Source: Allomuricauda sp. TY007
Lineage (GTDB): Bacteria; Bacteroidota; Bacteroidia; Flavobacteriales; Flavobacteriaceae
DNA: 64,000 nucleotides
Assembly: GCF_010468565.1 (NCBI RefSeq)
Contig: NZ_WUEG01000004.1
Span: forward strand, 124,001-188,000
Reading direction: 5' to 3'
Positions 16,526-26,401 of this stretch are shown here, piece by piece. Each line of letters opens with the position of its first letter. Within the stretch, counting starts at the first letter, position 1. A program made the position numbers and the translations under genes. The notes beneath the pieces are model-generated. The model was not told the origin of the DNA, searched no databases, and saw only the letters and a list, made by a program, of their open reading frames with translations.

Positions 16526-17569
16526 CTAGCTTTTATTCGCGAGTTGCCCACAAGCGGCATCAATATCTTTACCGCGGGACCTGCGTACTGTTACCGTGAT
16601 GTCATTTCGTTCCAATGTGTTTTGGTACATTTCTACCGCTTTGCTGGATGCTTGCTGAAATTCACCATCATCAATAGGATTATATTCTATAATATTGACT
16701 TTGGAAGGTGCAAATTTGCAAAACTTTACCAAGGCATCCACGGCCTCTTGGGTATCGTTTATTCCTTTCCAAACCACATATTCGTAAGTAATCCTGTTCT
16801 TGGTCTTACTGTACCAATATTCCAACGCCTTCCTTAAATCTTTTAATGGAAATGTGGCATTGAAGGGCATTATAGACGTACGTACTTCATCAATAGCGGA
16901 GTGCAAGGAAACCGCCAAACCAAACTTCACCTCTTCGTCTGCCATTTTCTTAATGATCTTGGGCACCCCCGAGGTAGAAACCACAATTCGCTTGGGAGAC
17001 ATGCCCAATCCTTCGGGAGAGGTTATCTTATCGATGGCCTTGAGTACATTGTTGTAGTTCATCAAAGGCTCTCCCATACCCATAAAAACAATATTGCTCA
17101 AGGGTCGGTCAAAATACAAACGGCTTTCATTGTCAATGGCCACCACTTGATCATAAATCTCATCGGGATTTAGGTTTCGCATACGCTTTAATCGAGCGGT
17201 GGCGCAAAACCTACAGTCCAAACTACAGCCAACCTGACTGGAAACACAGGCGGTGGTACGGGTTTCTGTTGGAATCAAAACGGATTCGACGATCAATCCA
17301 TCATGCAAGCGAACGGCATTCTTAATGGTACCATCCGAACTACGTTGCATTTGGTCCACCCGAATATGGTTGATGACAAAGTTATCTTCCAACATTTTTC
17401 GGGTTTCCTTGGAAATATTGGTCATGGCATCAAAATCGTGGGCAGATTTCTGCCATAACCATTCATATACCTGGTTGCCACGAAACGCCTTATCACCCTG
17501 ATCCACAAAAAACTGTCGGAGCTGTTCCTTTGTCAATGCTCGTATGTCCTTTTTTTTGATTTCCACCAC
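16526..17569 (-). CDS. rlmN: Dual-specificity 23S rRNA/tRNA adenine C2-methyltransferase RlmN
   Basis: This 347-residue radical SAM enzyme methylates C2 of A2503 in 23S rRNA and A37 in some tRNAs. The [4Fe-4S] cysteines are Cys115, Cys119 and Cys122 (GCSLDCRFCAT), and the C-terminal catalytic Cys340 is in AACGQL. The start is a GTG of a GTG-GTG pair. It lies downstream of queA but a terminator intervenes. Both neighbours modify RNA, which may be coincidental. Confidence 0.95.
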   Translation of the reverse strand: MVEIKKKDIRALTKEQLRQFFVDQGDKAFRGNQVYEWLWQKSAHDFDAMTNISKETRKMLEDNFVINHIRVDQMQRSSDGTIKNAVRLHDGLIVESVLIPTETRTTACVSSQVGCSLDCRFCATARLKRMRNLNPDEIYDQVVAIDNESRLYFDRPLSNIVFMGMGEPLMNYNNVLKAIDKITSPEGLGMSPKRIVVSTSGVPKIIKKMADEEVKFGLAVSLHSAIDEVRTSIMPFNATFPLKDLRKALEYWYSKTKNRITYEYVVWKGINDTQEAVDALVKFCKFAPSKVNIIEYNPIDDGEFQQASSKAVEMYQNTLERNDITVTVRRSRGKDIDAACGQLANKS

Positions 17570-17587
17570 TTAAAGATAAACAAGAAA

Positions 17588-17619
17588 AAATCCCGCTGGC
17601 CATAAAGCGAACGGGATTT
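17588..17619 (-). terminator. Terminator of queA
   Basis: AAATCCCG at 17588-17595 pairs with CGGGATTT at 17612-17619. On the minus strand the stem is followed by TTTTTTCTTG, a good U-tract, so it terminates queA just before the rlmN start. Confidence 0.75.
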
Positions 17620-17640
17620 CTCTTTTATGAAATTTTGTTT

Positions 17641-18690
17641 TTATAAAATCAACATGGCATCCCCGTAGGAATAAAAGCGGTAGCCTTCCAAAATGGCCTG
17701 CTTGTACGCTTTTTTGATCAGGTCGTGACCTGCGAATGCAGAAACCATCATCAATAATGTTGATTTGGGCAGGTGAAAGTTCGTGATCATACAGTTTGCT
17801 ATGCTGAATTCGTATGGAGGAAAGATGAACTTGTTGGTCCATCCCTCGAACGTATTTAAGGTATGCTCGGATGATACTGCACTTTCCAATCCACGCATAA
17901 CCGTTGTACCTACGGCACAAACTTTTCTTTTGTTTGCCTTTGCGTTGTTTACGATTTCGGTTGCTTTTTCATCAATCACCAATTCTTCACTGTCCATTTT
18001 GTGTTTGGACAAATCTTCTACCTCAACGGGGTTAAAGGTTCCCAAACCGACATGCAAGGTGACTTCGGCAAAATCAATTCCTTTGATTTCCAAACGCTTC
18101 AACAAGTGCTTGGAAAAGTGCAATCCTGCTGTTGGGGCGGCCACGGCACCTTCATGCTTTGCGTAAATGGTTTGGTAACGCTCCTCATCATCGGGCGTAA
18201 CCTCTCTTTTTATATATTTAGGAAGTGGAGTCTCTCCCAATTCCCTAAGTTTTCTTCTAAAATCGGTGTACGAACCATCGTAAAGAAAACGCAATGTTCT
18301 TCCTCTGGAAGTGGTATTGTCAATTACCTCTGCCACCAAGCTCTCGTCTTCTCCAAAATAAAGTTTGTTCCCGATACGTATTTTTCTTGCTGGATCTACC
18401 AATACGTCCCAAAGGCGTTGCTCTTGGTTTAGCTCGCGCAACAAGAAAACTTCGATTCTGGCCCCGGTTTTTTCCTTGTTTCCAAAAAGTCTAGCAGGAA
18501 ATACCTTGGTATTGTTCAAGACCATTACATCGTCTTCATCAAAATAATCAACTAGATCTTTGAACATTTTATGTTCAATTTTTCCTGTATCCCTATGAAC
18601 CACCATTAGTTTGGATTCGTCCCTGTGTTCCGCGGGATATTCTGCCAATAGTTCCTTAGGCAATTCAAAATTGAAGTTTGATAATTTCAT
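17641..18690 (-). CDS. queA: S-adenosylmethionine:tRNA ribosyltransferase-isomerase QueA
   Basis: This 349-residue enzyme transfers and rearranges the ribose of SAM onto preQ1 in tRNA to give epoxyqueuosine. The opening [27 protein letters not shown] and the downstream [10 protein letters not shown] and [18 protein letters not shown] blocks are family signatures. The frame extends upstream to 18723, but the ATG at 18690 gives the conserved N-terminus and is chosen. A terminator follows. Confidence 0.95.
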   Translation of the reverse strand: MKLSNFNFELPKELLAEYPAEHRDESKLMVVHRDTGKIEHKMFKDLVDYFDEDDVMVLNNTKVFPARLFGNKEKTGARIEVFLLRELNQEQRLWDVLVDPARKIRIGNKLYFGEDESLVAEVIDNTTSRGRTLRFLYDGSYTDFRRKLRELGETPLPKYIKREVTPDDEERYQTIYAKHEGAVAAPTAGLHFSKHLLKRLEIKGIDFAEVTLHVGLGTFNPVEVEDLSKHKMDSEELVIDEKATEIVNNAKANKRKVCAVGTTVMRGLESAVSSEHTLNTFEGWTNKFIFPPYEFSIANCMITNFHLPKSTLLMMVSAFAGHDLIKKAYKQAILEGYRFYSYGDAMLIL

Positions 18691-18775
18691 GTGGACTTTT
18701 TTTCGATTTTTTAAAGACGGCAAATATACAACCTCACAATAGCGGATGTCAAGTAATTTGATGATTAAATGTGGT

Positions 18776-20032
18776 TTACATCTCCGCGATGCTAAATCCC
18801 AGTGTTTTTAGGTCGTTCCAAAAATCGGGATAGGACTTGGATACCACCTCTGCATCATTCACAACAAAATCTGCTTTAAGTGCCAAGGGGCCAAAGGCCA
18901 TTGCCATTCGGTGGTCGTTGTAGGTGTCGACTGCCACTTCGCTTTTTAGGTTGGATTGCGGTTGCAAGGTCAAACTTTCGGAATCTATATCCACCGTGGC
19001 TCCAAACTTGCCAAGTTCGGTCTGTAATGCTGCCAAACGGTCTGTTTCCTTGATCGGTAAAGTGTGCAGGCCTGTAAGATGGCAGCCAATGCCCAAACCA
19101 AGACAAGTTACAGCAATGGTCTGTGCAATATCAGGGGCATTGGAAAGGTTATACTCCAAATGAGCCGATTTTACCTCGGAAGTTTTTTTGAGGAGAATGG
19201 TATTGTTGGAAAATTTGGTCTGCACTCCAAAATCTTTATAGATGTTGGCCAACACACTATCACCTTGCAAAGAACTTTCTTTGTACGAAGACAATTGTAT
19301 CTCGGTACCAATTTCGCTCATTGCGGCAATGCTGTAAAAATAACTTGCCGAACTCCAATCGGATTCCACCACCAAGGTGATATCTGCCACACTTTCTTTT
19401 GCAGAGACCTTAATTATATTCCCTTCAAAAGCGGTCTGTACCCCGATTTGCCCTAAAAGTGCCAAAGTCATTTTTATATAGGGTACCGAAGTGATTTTCC
19501 CTATCAATTCCAATTCAAGACCATTTTCCAAACTGGGTGCTATCAACAACAAGGCCGAAATATATTGGCTGCTGATGTTGGCCGGAAGGGAAACTTGACT
19601 CTTTTCCAGTTTCTTTCCAAATATTTTGAGCGGTGGATAACCTTCTTCCTTGGCGTAATCAATATCGGCACCCAACGATCGAAGTGCCTCTACCAAAACT
19701 TTTATGGGACGTTCCTGCATACGCTGAGAACCCGTAAGTACTACTTGTTTTCCTTCTTGTGAAGCAAAATAGGCGGTTAAAAACCGCATGGCAGTACCAG
19801 CGTGGTGAATATCCACTTCACCTGTTGATTTGGCCAATCCTTTTTGCATGACCGCTCCATCGTCGGAATTGGAAAGATTCTCTATTTTGATATTTGGAAA
19901 AAGGGCCTGCAACAATAAAGACCGATTCGTCTCACTCTTGGAACCGGTTATTGCAATGGCCTTTTGAATTTTTCTATCGTCGGGTGCAGAAAGTTGGAGT
20001 CTCAATTCGTTAGGGTTTGAATGAATTGTCAA
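18776..20032 (-). CDS. aroA: 3-phosphoshikimate 1-carboxyvinyltransferase (EPSP synthase)
   Basis: This 418-residue enzyme makes EPSP in the shikimate pathway. It has the PEP/shikimate-3-phosphate motifs GSKSETNR near residues 30-37, HAGTAMRFL near 77-85, SNAPDIAQT and [12 protein letters not shown]. In HAGTAMRFL the residue after Arg is Phe where Escherichia coli has Pro. The start is TTG. It lies 42 bases after a MazG-like gene. The other aromatic genes are at 27-31 kb, so the pathway is split. Confidence 0.95.
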   Translation of the reverse strand: MTIHSNPNELRLQLSAPDDRKIQKAIAITGSKSETNRSLLLQALFPNIKIENLSNSDDGAVMQKGLAKSTGEVDIHHAGTAMRFLTAYFASQEGKQVVLTGSQRMQERPIKVLVEALRSLGADIDYAKEEGYPPLKIFGKKLEKSQVSLPANISSQYISALLLIAPSLENGLELELIGKITSVPYIKMTLALLGQIGVQTAFEGNIIKVSAKESVADITLVVESDWSSASYFYSIAAMSEIGTEIQLSSYKESSLQGDSVLANIYKDFGVQTKFSNNTILLKKTSEVKSAHLEYNLSNAPDIAQTIAVTCLGLGIGCHLTGLHTLPIKETDRLAALQTELGKFGATVDIDSESLTLQPQSNLKSEVAVDTYNDHRMAMAFGPLALKADFVVNDAEVVSKSYPDFWNDLKTLGFSIAEM

Positions 20033-20074
20033 AACTAGAAAAAACAGCCCTAATGTCCCTTTAAGCAGGCAACT

Positions 20075-20401
20075 TTATTTGAGCTTTTTGTTATTTTGAT
20101 GGCGGTCGTGGTCCCGTTTGGCCTTAAGGTCCAGTTTTTTGTCAAAGGCTTCCTGCAAGTCTATTCCCGTTTGATTAGCTAAACAGAGTACCACAAAAAC
20201 CACATCGGCCAGTTCCTCGCCCAAATCCTTGGCCTTATCGGATTCTTTTTCGCTCTGTTCCCCATAACGCCGTGCAATAATTCGCGCCACCTCGCCTACC
20301 TCTTCGGTAAGTTGGGCCATATTGGTAAGCTCGTTAAAATAGCGTACCCCATGGTTCTTGATCCATTCGTCAACAGCTTGTTGTGCATTTTCTATGTTCA
20401 C
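20075..20401 (-). CDS. MazG-like nucleotide pyrophosphohydrolase
   Basis: This 108-residue all-alpha protein has the metal-binding pattern of MazG-like pyrophosphohydrolases: EEVGEVAR near residues 33-40 and GEELADVVFVV near 61-71. Such enzymes hydrolyse non-canonical or excess NTPs/dNTPs to NMPs, acting as housekeeping proteins in the cytoplasm. The start is GTG. It is probably co-transcribed with aroA downstream, but no functional link is implied. Confidence 0.85.
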   Translation of the reverse strand: MNIENAQQAVDEWIKNHGVRYFNELTNMAQLTEEVGEVARIIARRYGEQSEKESDKAKDLGEELADVVFVVLCLANQTGIDLQEAFDKKLDLKAKRDHDRHQNNKKLK

Positions 20402-20447
20402 CTGAAACCAATTTTGAAGTTGGCACTAAGGTAACAACAATACCTGA

Positions 20448-22409
20448 TTACTCCTTTTCAAACACCAAATAACTTTGGTTGATACTAGTTACAGCCTGTT
20501 CAAATAACTCCTTTACAAAGGCATAGCCCTCACTTTTGTATTGTGTTGACCTTAATTGAAGATTAAAAAACACTATAATATTATCCTGGGATGTGGAACA
20601 ATTGAACCGGAGCACCCCACTGCCCCCCGGAAGTGCAATGTTGTTGTTTTCCGGAAGATCCTTTATTCGATAACCTTCGGGAATTTTAATGTTGGCCATG
20701 TACTTGTAATTTCGCCAGTACCCAAAATCGACGGGATAATTTCGTTCCGAGCTTTTAAATGGGTTGGTTTGGAAAAAGCGAATCAAAAAAGGGTTGAAGT
20801 AGATGTTTTTAGAGGTATTCAGGTTTTCGAGCTCGAAGGTAAAATGCTCCATCAACATATTCTCATTGGATTTATCCTCGTCAATGTTGTACTCATTAAT
20901 ATAAAAATCGCCATTGGTACTGTTCTCCACCTCGTCCAAATATTCCTGATTGGAAATACTTGCCAAATGGTTATTTTTAAAATAGGCCTCATAGCCTCTT
21001 GAAATCTCATCAAAGTTTCCTTTGGCAGTACCGTCCTCAAAGTTCAGGTTTAACCGTAACATTACTTCTTTGCTGTTGCCCTTGGGAGCTTCAATGTCGA
21101 ACCAATAGCTCTCCCCATCCAGGTCCATTACCCTACCGTAATAGTTCAGGCATCGGTACGGCAGCATTCCAAAGGGCAACTGTTTTTCCGTTGCATCCAA
21201 CAGGTAGGTGGTACCATCAATATCCAATTTGGCAATCACATAATTAAAATCGGACATTACCGGATGGCTTTTTTTGGGCAGACCATGGGCCCGAGTGGAC
21301 AACAGCATCAAATCCGCATCCATTCCTGCCGCATTGAGCAGGTTGATAAGGGTAATATTGATTTCAGCAACGTTCCCCACACCTTCATCAAATGCTTTTT
21401 TAACCTTGTTGTCCCTAAAAATACCGAACTTTCCGTTCCATGAATAATGGGATTTAACAAAGTTGTAGAGGTTTTTGGCCTTGGTGAGGTCTTCTTCCTT
21501 TCCTGCTAGGATATCGAGGGGCAGGTTTCGTTCAAAGTAATTCTTCTTCCTAAGCTGACCACCGATGTCCCCATCTGTTCTAAATTCCTTGTCCACATCT
21601 TTCCATGATTTGGTGTATCGTTCCTTAACGCCCCTAAAACTCTGGTATTCGGAAAGTTCAAATTCCAATCTGGATTTATAATTGGAAGGAGCCAACATAT
21701 ATTCCTCGTCACTTTTAAAAGCTGGAACATCCTCCATCACATACCTGAGCACCTCACAATCTGCTTGTTGACTTGTTCCTGGAATACTGAAACAACTTTT
21801 TTTAATGGTGGCTTCGTTCACATCTAAGGGGAAGTTGCCCAACAATGACCTGTTGTAAATATAATTCCCCGGAATCTTCGCATTATATTCTGTGTGAATT
21901 TTAGGAATATCATCCTGAAAGTCCCATCCATTCAAATTATAAAAAAATGGGGATTGGATTTCGTAGGTATATTCCAAAATGGAACCGTTTTGCACATTCG
22001 AAAAAGTAAATCTTTTCTCCGACCAATGCTCGCTCACCTCAACATCGAATACATTATGAGCCATTACATTGTGCTTTGCCCCATTGGTATGGGTTATGGC
22101 CCTAATGTCGTTAACTCTTTCGGTACCATTGTCCGAGTGGTAATAGGGGATACTTATTTCCGCTTCCGAGAAACCCTGCTTATCTAAAATTTTAATTTTG
22201 GCGTGGTATTTTTTTATCAACCAGACGTAATCTCTCCTTACCTCAAAATAGTTTTCGCCTTTCTCGTATAGATAAACTGCATGGGCGGTCGTATCTTTTT
22301 CATAGCTTTTGAATCCGGACTCGAAATCGGTCAGTTCACCGAATTTGGGTTCTTGCCCGAATATGGCCAAACTATTTAGCAAAATAAAGAATGCAAATAC
22401 TCTTTTCAT
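20448..22409 (-). CDS. Secreted DUF3857/transglutaminase-like protein without catalytic Cys
   Basis: The 653-residue product has a signal peptide (1-18), a DUF3857 beta domain (about 40-280), a transglutaminase-like core (about 290-400) and a C-terminal beta domain. In the core the position of the catalytic cysteine (normally GDCxD) reads GNVAEIN, so the Cys is missing, although the downstream SHPVMSDFNYV and LLDATEK blocks are recognisable. It is likely a non-catalytic periplasmic protein. The adjacent upstream paralogue keeps the Cys, suggesting duplication and divergence. Confidence 0.8.
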   Translation of the reverse strand: MKRVFAFFILLNSLAIFGQEPKFGELTDFESGFKSYEKDTTAHAVYLYEKGENYFEVRRDYVWLIKKYHAKIKILDKQGFSEAEISIPYYHSDNGTERVNDIRAITHTNGAKHNVMAHNVFDVEVSEHWSEKRFTFSNVQNGSILEYTYEIQSPFFYNLNGWDFQDDIPKIHTEYNAKIPGNYIYNRSLLGNFPLDVNEATIKKSCFSIPGTSQQADCEVLRYVMEDVPAFKSDEEYMLAPSNYKSRLEFELSEYQSFRGVKERYTKSWKDVDKEFRTDGDIGGQLRKKNYFERNLPLDILAGKEEDLTKAKNLYNFVKSHYSWNGKFGIFRDNKVKKAFDEGVGNVAEINITLINLLNAAGMDADLMLLSTRAHGLPKKSHPVMSDFNYVIAKLDIDGTTYLLDATEKQLPFGMLPYRCLNYYGRVMDLDGESYWFDIEAPKGNSKEVMLRLNLNFEDGTAKGNFDEISRGYEAYFKNNHLASISNQEYLDEVENSTNGDFYINEYNIDEDKSNENMLMEHFTFELENLNTSKNIYFNPFLIRFFQTNPFKSSERNYPVDFGYWRNYKYMANIKIPEGYRIKDLPENNNIALPGGSGVLRFNCSTSQDNIIVFFNLQLRSTQYKSEGYAFVKELFEQAVTSINQSYLVFEKE

Positions 22410-22428
22410 TCCTGTTTTTCTATAATTT

Positions 22429-24321
22429 TTATTTACTTAAAACGATTTTTGCATTATCATAAGTGGCCACTTTTTTTCTAAAGTTCCGATACAGTTTGTA
22501 ATCTTCTTTTAGGTACTCTCCCGATTTTATGAGTAGTCGCCTTTTGTAAACAAGTACACCGGGTTCTTTGGGTTCCACCGATACAGAATAGGAACCAAAC
22601 TTGGTTTCTTCATTTACGGGGAGCAGCAAGGTTTCTGGAACATAGCCTTCCGGTAAATGGATGGTAAACTCATCCTCATCCAGATAGCCCCGGGAAATGA
22701 CCAGTGGCATCTTTCTATTTCTTACCCTATCTGGAACACCTAAATTTCTGTTCGATATGTTTGGTGCGAACAAGAGTTTGTCCCCAGCACTAGAAAGGTA
22801 ATTGTCGGCCTTGAACTCTACGGTTTCCACAAACTCGATTTCATCTTCATTATTTTGATAGGCAACCTCGCCCAACTTTAGGTTTTGAACATAATTCCAG
22901 TAGGTTTTATAGAATTCCTCTTGCTCCGACCGAGTATTTGTGGTTCTCCAATATTTTTGATCGTACTGGGATCCCCTCGAAAATATTTTTACTTGACCGA
23001 TTACGTTCTTTTCATCCCTCAATTGAAAATTGGCTTGGGTAAACTGGTAATTTTCTTCATCAAGATTCTCTTTGGTCCTGACCAATTCACCACCTTGGGG
23101 AGTGACTTTAAGCACATTCCGATTGTCGGTAAATGTTCCCAAATGGTTAATGGGTGTTGTTTGACTGGTACACTCCAACCAAACTTCCTCATTCTCTAGG
23201 GGTACATTCAAGAAAACGTGATTCCCCTGCATAGAAGGAAAATTCTTATCCAAATGCCTTATCTGGGGGCCGGCGTGCACAACGGTATAGTACGACTCCA
23301 CCCCAACGGCCTTTAGCAATGCTTTGGTATAATTGGTAAGCCCTTTACAATCTCCATATTTTACACGGTCTACATCCGATGCGCTAATGGGCATCCATCC
23401 ACCTATTCCCAATTGAACACTGATATATCTGGTGTTCTCCTGTACATAATCGTATACTTTTTTTGTTTTCTCCAATGGGTCGGATATTCCACCAACCAGG
23501 TTTTTAATATATGAGATCGTGGATTCGGACAATGCATCCCTGCCCTCCAGAAGCTCATCGTGCATCCATTTGCCCAATTTTTGCCATGTTGTCGCCCTGC
23601 CATTAATGCCCTCTAAATGAAATTCGTTCATTGCAATTTTTATATGGGGTGCAAAATCGCTAAACGCAGGGGATAAGGGTTCGCGCTCCAAAGGTCTTAA
23701 GTTTTTGGCCTTGTAGGTTATACCAGTTGCAGTCTCGATGCTTTCAACCTGGTAGGGTCCTAAATTCTCTTCCTTATGCCTAAACGGTATACCGCATTCT
23801 ACGGCAAAAGAAAACTCGCTCCTTTCGGTTCCGACCCGATAATCATCCAAAAAGGACCAATTGGGGGCAAATGCCGTGTTAGGAGTTGAATACTCTTTGG
23901 TAAACTCAACGGTATAGGGATATTGCGAGGGTGTATATTGCATGACCAAAACCCGTGATTCAGAATAAAGCGTTCCTCCACCAATGGCACTTTGGTCTAA
24001 AAAGTCCCTTTTTTTGATTTTTTTGATTTCCTCGCCCCGTGTATCATAAATAATAGCTTCCAGTTTGGAGACCTTATCGTTTTTTTCGTAAAAGGCATAG
24101 GCATGAATATGCGCATTCCCTTTTTCGTTCAATACCGTGACCACCCTTTTACTGGTAACAGTCATTTTGTCCAAGGCTTCGACCACAACGTCCATTTTAT
24201 CCAAGCGTACAACTGCATCGGCGCTTTGGCGCAACTCTTTTGGTATGGAGCCTACATTATAGGTTTGAGAAAATGAAAAATAAAAGAGTAAACTAAATAG
24301 GGAAAAGAAAAAGAATCGCAT
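22429..24321 (-). CDS. Secreted DUF3857/transglutaminase-like protein with catalytic Cys
   Basis: This 630-residue protein is a paralogue of the downstream gene, with a signal peptide (1-18), DUF3857, a transglutaminase core and a C-terminal beta region. The core keeps KYGDCKGLTNYTKALLKAVG with the Cys, followed by a candidate His in QGNHVFLNVP and an acidic residue in VWLECTSQ where Asp is more usual. It is probably periplasmic or surface-exposed; the substrate is unknown. Only 19 bases separate it from the following gene, so they form an operon. Confidence 0.8.
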   Translation of the reverse strand: MRFFFFSLFSLLFYFSFSQTYNVGSIPKELRQSADAVVRLDKMDVVVEALDKMTVTSKRVVTVLNEKGNAHIHAYAFYEKNDKVSKLEAIIYDTRGEEIKKIKKRDFLDQSAIGGGTLYSESRVLVMQYTPSQYPYTVEFTKEYSTPNTAFAPNWSFLDDYRVGTERSEFSFAVECGIPFRHKEENLGPYQVESIETATGITYKAKNLRPLEREPLSPAFSDFAPHIKIAMNEFHLEGINGRATTWQKLGKWMHDELLEGRDALSESTISYIKNLVGGISDPLEKTKKVYDYVQENTRYISVQLGIGGWMPISASDVDRVKYGDCKGLTNYTKALLKAVGVESYYTVVHAGPQIRHLDKNFPSMQGNHVFLNVPLENEEVWLECTSQTTPINHLGTFTDNRNVLKVTPQGGELVRTKENLDEENYQFTQANFQLRDEKNVIGQVKIFSRGSQYDQKYWRTTNTRSEQEEFYKTYWNYVQNLKLGEVAYQNNEDEIEFVETVEFKADNYLSSAGDKLLFAPNISNRNLGVPDRVRNRKMPLVISRGYLDEDEFTIHLPEGYVPETLLLPVNEETKFGSYSVSVEPKEPGVLVYKRRLLIKSGEYLKEDYKLYRNFRKKVATYDNAKIVLSK

Positions 24322-24404
24322 TCGTTTATTGGGAAATGGTTAGTTAGGTAACGGCAAAGTGATTGATTTCCTACAATAAAGATAATTTTTTCGACAAAAA
24401 GTAA

Positions 24405-24857
24405 TTATTCTTTGTTTTTTGTATCTATAAAAATGGTTACAGGGCCATCATTAAGAAGCTCAACTTTCATGTCGGCGCCAAAAATTCCCGTACCTACTTT
24501 TTTTCCCAGTTTCTGTTCCAAAACTTGAACAAATTTTTCGTACATAGGTATAGCTACATCTGGTTTTGCAGCTTTTATGTACGATGGGCGATTTCCTTTT
24601 TTTGTTTGTGCATGCAAGGTAAATTGACTGACCACGATAATATCTCCGTCAATATCCAACACGGAACGATTCATTACACCATCTTCATCATTGAAAATTC
24701 GAAGATTTAGAACTTTATTCGTCAACCAATCAATATCGTCTTTGTTATCGGCATCCTCTATGCCCAATAATACCAATAGACCTTTTCCTACGGATGAAAT
24801 CACTTTGCCATCGACTGTAACACTTGCTTTTGAAACTCGTTGTAATACTGTTCTCAT
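24405..24857 (-). CDS. dtd: D-aminoacyl-tRNA deacylase
   Basis: This 150-residue homodimeric enzyme hydrolyses D-amino acids, and mischarged glycine, from tRNA. The two active-site motifs are SQFTLHA near residues 77-83 and NDGPVT near 136-141. It is the normal length. Its ATG directly follows the rsgA stop, so both are translated from one message; both serve translation quality and ribosome assembly. Confidence 0.95.
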   Translation of the reverse strand: MRTVLQRVSKASVTVDGKVISSVGKGLLVLLGIEDADNKDDIDWLTNKVLNLRIFNDEDGVMNRSVLDIDGDIIVVSQFTLHAQTKKGNRPSYIKAAKPDVAIPMYEKFVQVLEQKLGKKVGTGIFGADMKVELLNDGPVTIFIDTKNKE

Positions 24858-25796
24858 TTATCTTTCCCTATACGGATTGTCTTCTTCGCCTGTTAACATT
24901 TGAACATAGCTTCGGTATCGGCTTGCCGCAATTTCATCATGCTCCAACGCTTCTTTCACGGCACATTTGGGTTCATCCAAATGGAGGCAATTATTAAACT
25001 TACATTCTGATTTCAAAGCAAAGAACTCTGGAAAATAATCCCCTATTTCATGCTTTTCCATATCCACAATGCCAAAACCTTTAATTCCTGGGGTATCAAT
25101 AATACGGGCATCAAAAGAGAGATCGTACATCTCTGCAAAAGTTGTGGTGTGCTGTCCCTGCATATGCTGCTCGGAAATCTCGGCCGTTTTCAACTTCAAA
25201 CCTGGTTCCAATGCATTGACCAAAGTGGACTTTCCCACACCGGAGTGACCAGCAAACATACTGGTCTTGCCCACCATCAGTTCTTTTACCTTATCCACAT
25301 TTTTAGCTGTTTTCGCTTCAATTTGTATGCAAGGGTAGCCAATTTTGGTGTAAAGGTCAATTAGATAAGCAACCTCGCCCTTCTCCTCTTCGCTATACAC
25401 ATCCATCTTGTTAAAAAGAAGAACTACGGGAATATCGTAGGCTTCTGCAGTGACCAAAAACCGATCTATAAAACTGGTGAAAGTGGGCGGGTTGTTGAGG
25501 GTGATCAACAGAAAAACTTGATCAAGGTTGGAAGCAATAATATGGGTCTGTTTGGAAAGTTTTACCGACTTACGAACGATATAATTTTTGCGCTCTCCTA
25601 TCTTATGGATAACACCAAGCGTCTCATCTCCAATATTTTCCAACTCAAACTCAACATGATCTCCAACAGCTACCGGATTGGTGCTTTTAATGCCCTGTGT
25701 TCGGAACTTTCCTTTGATACGGCATTCGTAAAACACCCCTTCCGAGGATTTTACGGTATACCAGCTTCCCGTTGATTTATAAACAGTTCCGTCCAC
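24858..25796 (-). CDS. rsgA: Small ribosomal subunit biogenesis GTPase RsgA
   Basis: This 312-residue circularly permuted GTPase helps the late maturation of the 30S subunit. It has an N-terminal OB domain, G4 FNKMD before G1 GHSGVGKST, G3 DTPGI, and a C-terminal zinc site (ECKFNNCLH...C) with the CxxxxCxH spacing. The start is GTG. It is followed with no gap by dtd and divergent from a small secreted protein gene. Confidence 0.95.
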   Translation of the reverse strand: MDGTVYKSTGSWYTVKSSEGVFYECRIKGKFRTQGIKSTNPVAVGDHVEFELENIGDETLGVIHKIGERKNYIVRKSVKLSKQTHIIASNLDQVFLLITLNNPPTFTSFIDRFLVTAEAYDIPVVLLFNKMDVYSEEEKGEVAYLIDLYTKIGYPCIQIEAKTAKNVDKVKELMVGKTSMFAGHSGVGKSTLVNALEPGLKLKTAEISEQHMQGQHTTTFAEMYDLSFDARIIDTPGIKGFGIVDMEKHEIGDYFPEFFALKSECKFNNCLHLDEPKCAVKEALEHDEIAASRYRSYVQMLTGEEDNPYRER

Positions 25797-25849
25797 TATT
25801 TGTTCACATTTTGATTACAAAGAAACAATATTCCTGCTTTTTCGTCGTA

Positions 25850-25857
25850 TATCTTTG
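25850..25857 (+). promoter_or_regulatory. -7 element before the small secreted protein gene
   Basis: TATCTTTG matches TAnnTTTG and lies 33 bases before the ATG at 25891. The position supports the ATG at 25891 over an earlier in-frame ATG at 25855, which would overlap this box. Confidence 0.6.
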
Positions 25858-25890
25858 TTAAGAGTTTTAACAATCATTAACATTTTAATT

Positions 25891-26331
25891 ATGAAAAAAA
25901 TCATTTTGGCTGCAGTGGTACTATTTGCAGCAACTTTTACCATGAGCGCTCAACAGTACCACGTAGTTACCAGCGTTGAATCCATAGTACCCAACGGTTT
26001 GGGACGGTCTAGGATTATAAACGCCTTGGAAGATAAGGATTACAAAGAGTTTACAAGTGTCCAAACCGAGGATGACAATACCCGTAACAAATCCAAAAGA
26101 AACGAAATCCGCGTAAAGAATTTTGAGGAAACCAAGCTATTGAACTTCTACAATATAGGTGGTATCCGTTTTCAGAACATTGCGGCCAACGATGCCCTTA
26201 TCACTTCCATGATAAACGATATGGTTTCCAATGGATGGGAGCTGGCCTTTGTAGTAAGTGGTGTGGAAAGTGAAGGTGGAAAAGGAGACGGACAAGGTAT
26301 TTTTATAACCCGTTACATCTTTAAAAAATAA
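25891..26331 (+). CDS. Small secreted protein, function unknown
   Basis: The 146-residue product has a clear signal peptide (KKIILAAVVLFAATFTMSAQ, cleavage after about residue 20) and a mature domain with no recognised family. It ends in a beta-like GIFITRYIFKK. The start at 25891 is chosen because the upstream extension would overlap the -7 box and blunt the signal peptide. A strong bidirectional terminator follows. Confidence 0.7.
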   Translation: MKKIILAAVVLFAATFTMSAQQYHVVTSVESIVPNGLGRSRIINALEDKDYKEFTSVQTEDDNTRNKSKRNEIRVKNFEETKLLNFYNIGGIRFQNIAANDALITSMINDMVSNGWELAFVVSGVESEGGKGDGQGIFITRYIFKK

Positions 26332-26353
26332 ATATGGGCGATTGCCGAAAAGA

Positions 26354-26385
26354 AAAAAAGCCCTCCAAAATCGGAGGGCTTTTTG
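26354..26385. terminator. Bidirectional intrinsic terminator
   Basis: AAAAAAGCCCTCC pairs with GGAGGGCTTTTT around an AAAATC loop. T-tracts exist on both strands, and it lies between convergent genes (the small secreted protein and the head-GIN protein), serving both. Confidence 0.85.
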
Positions 26386-26401
26386 TTGGCAACAAGTTTC
26401 A

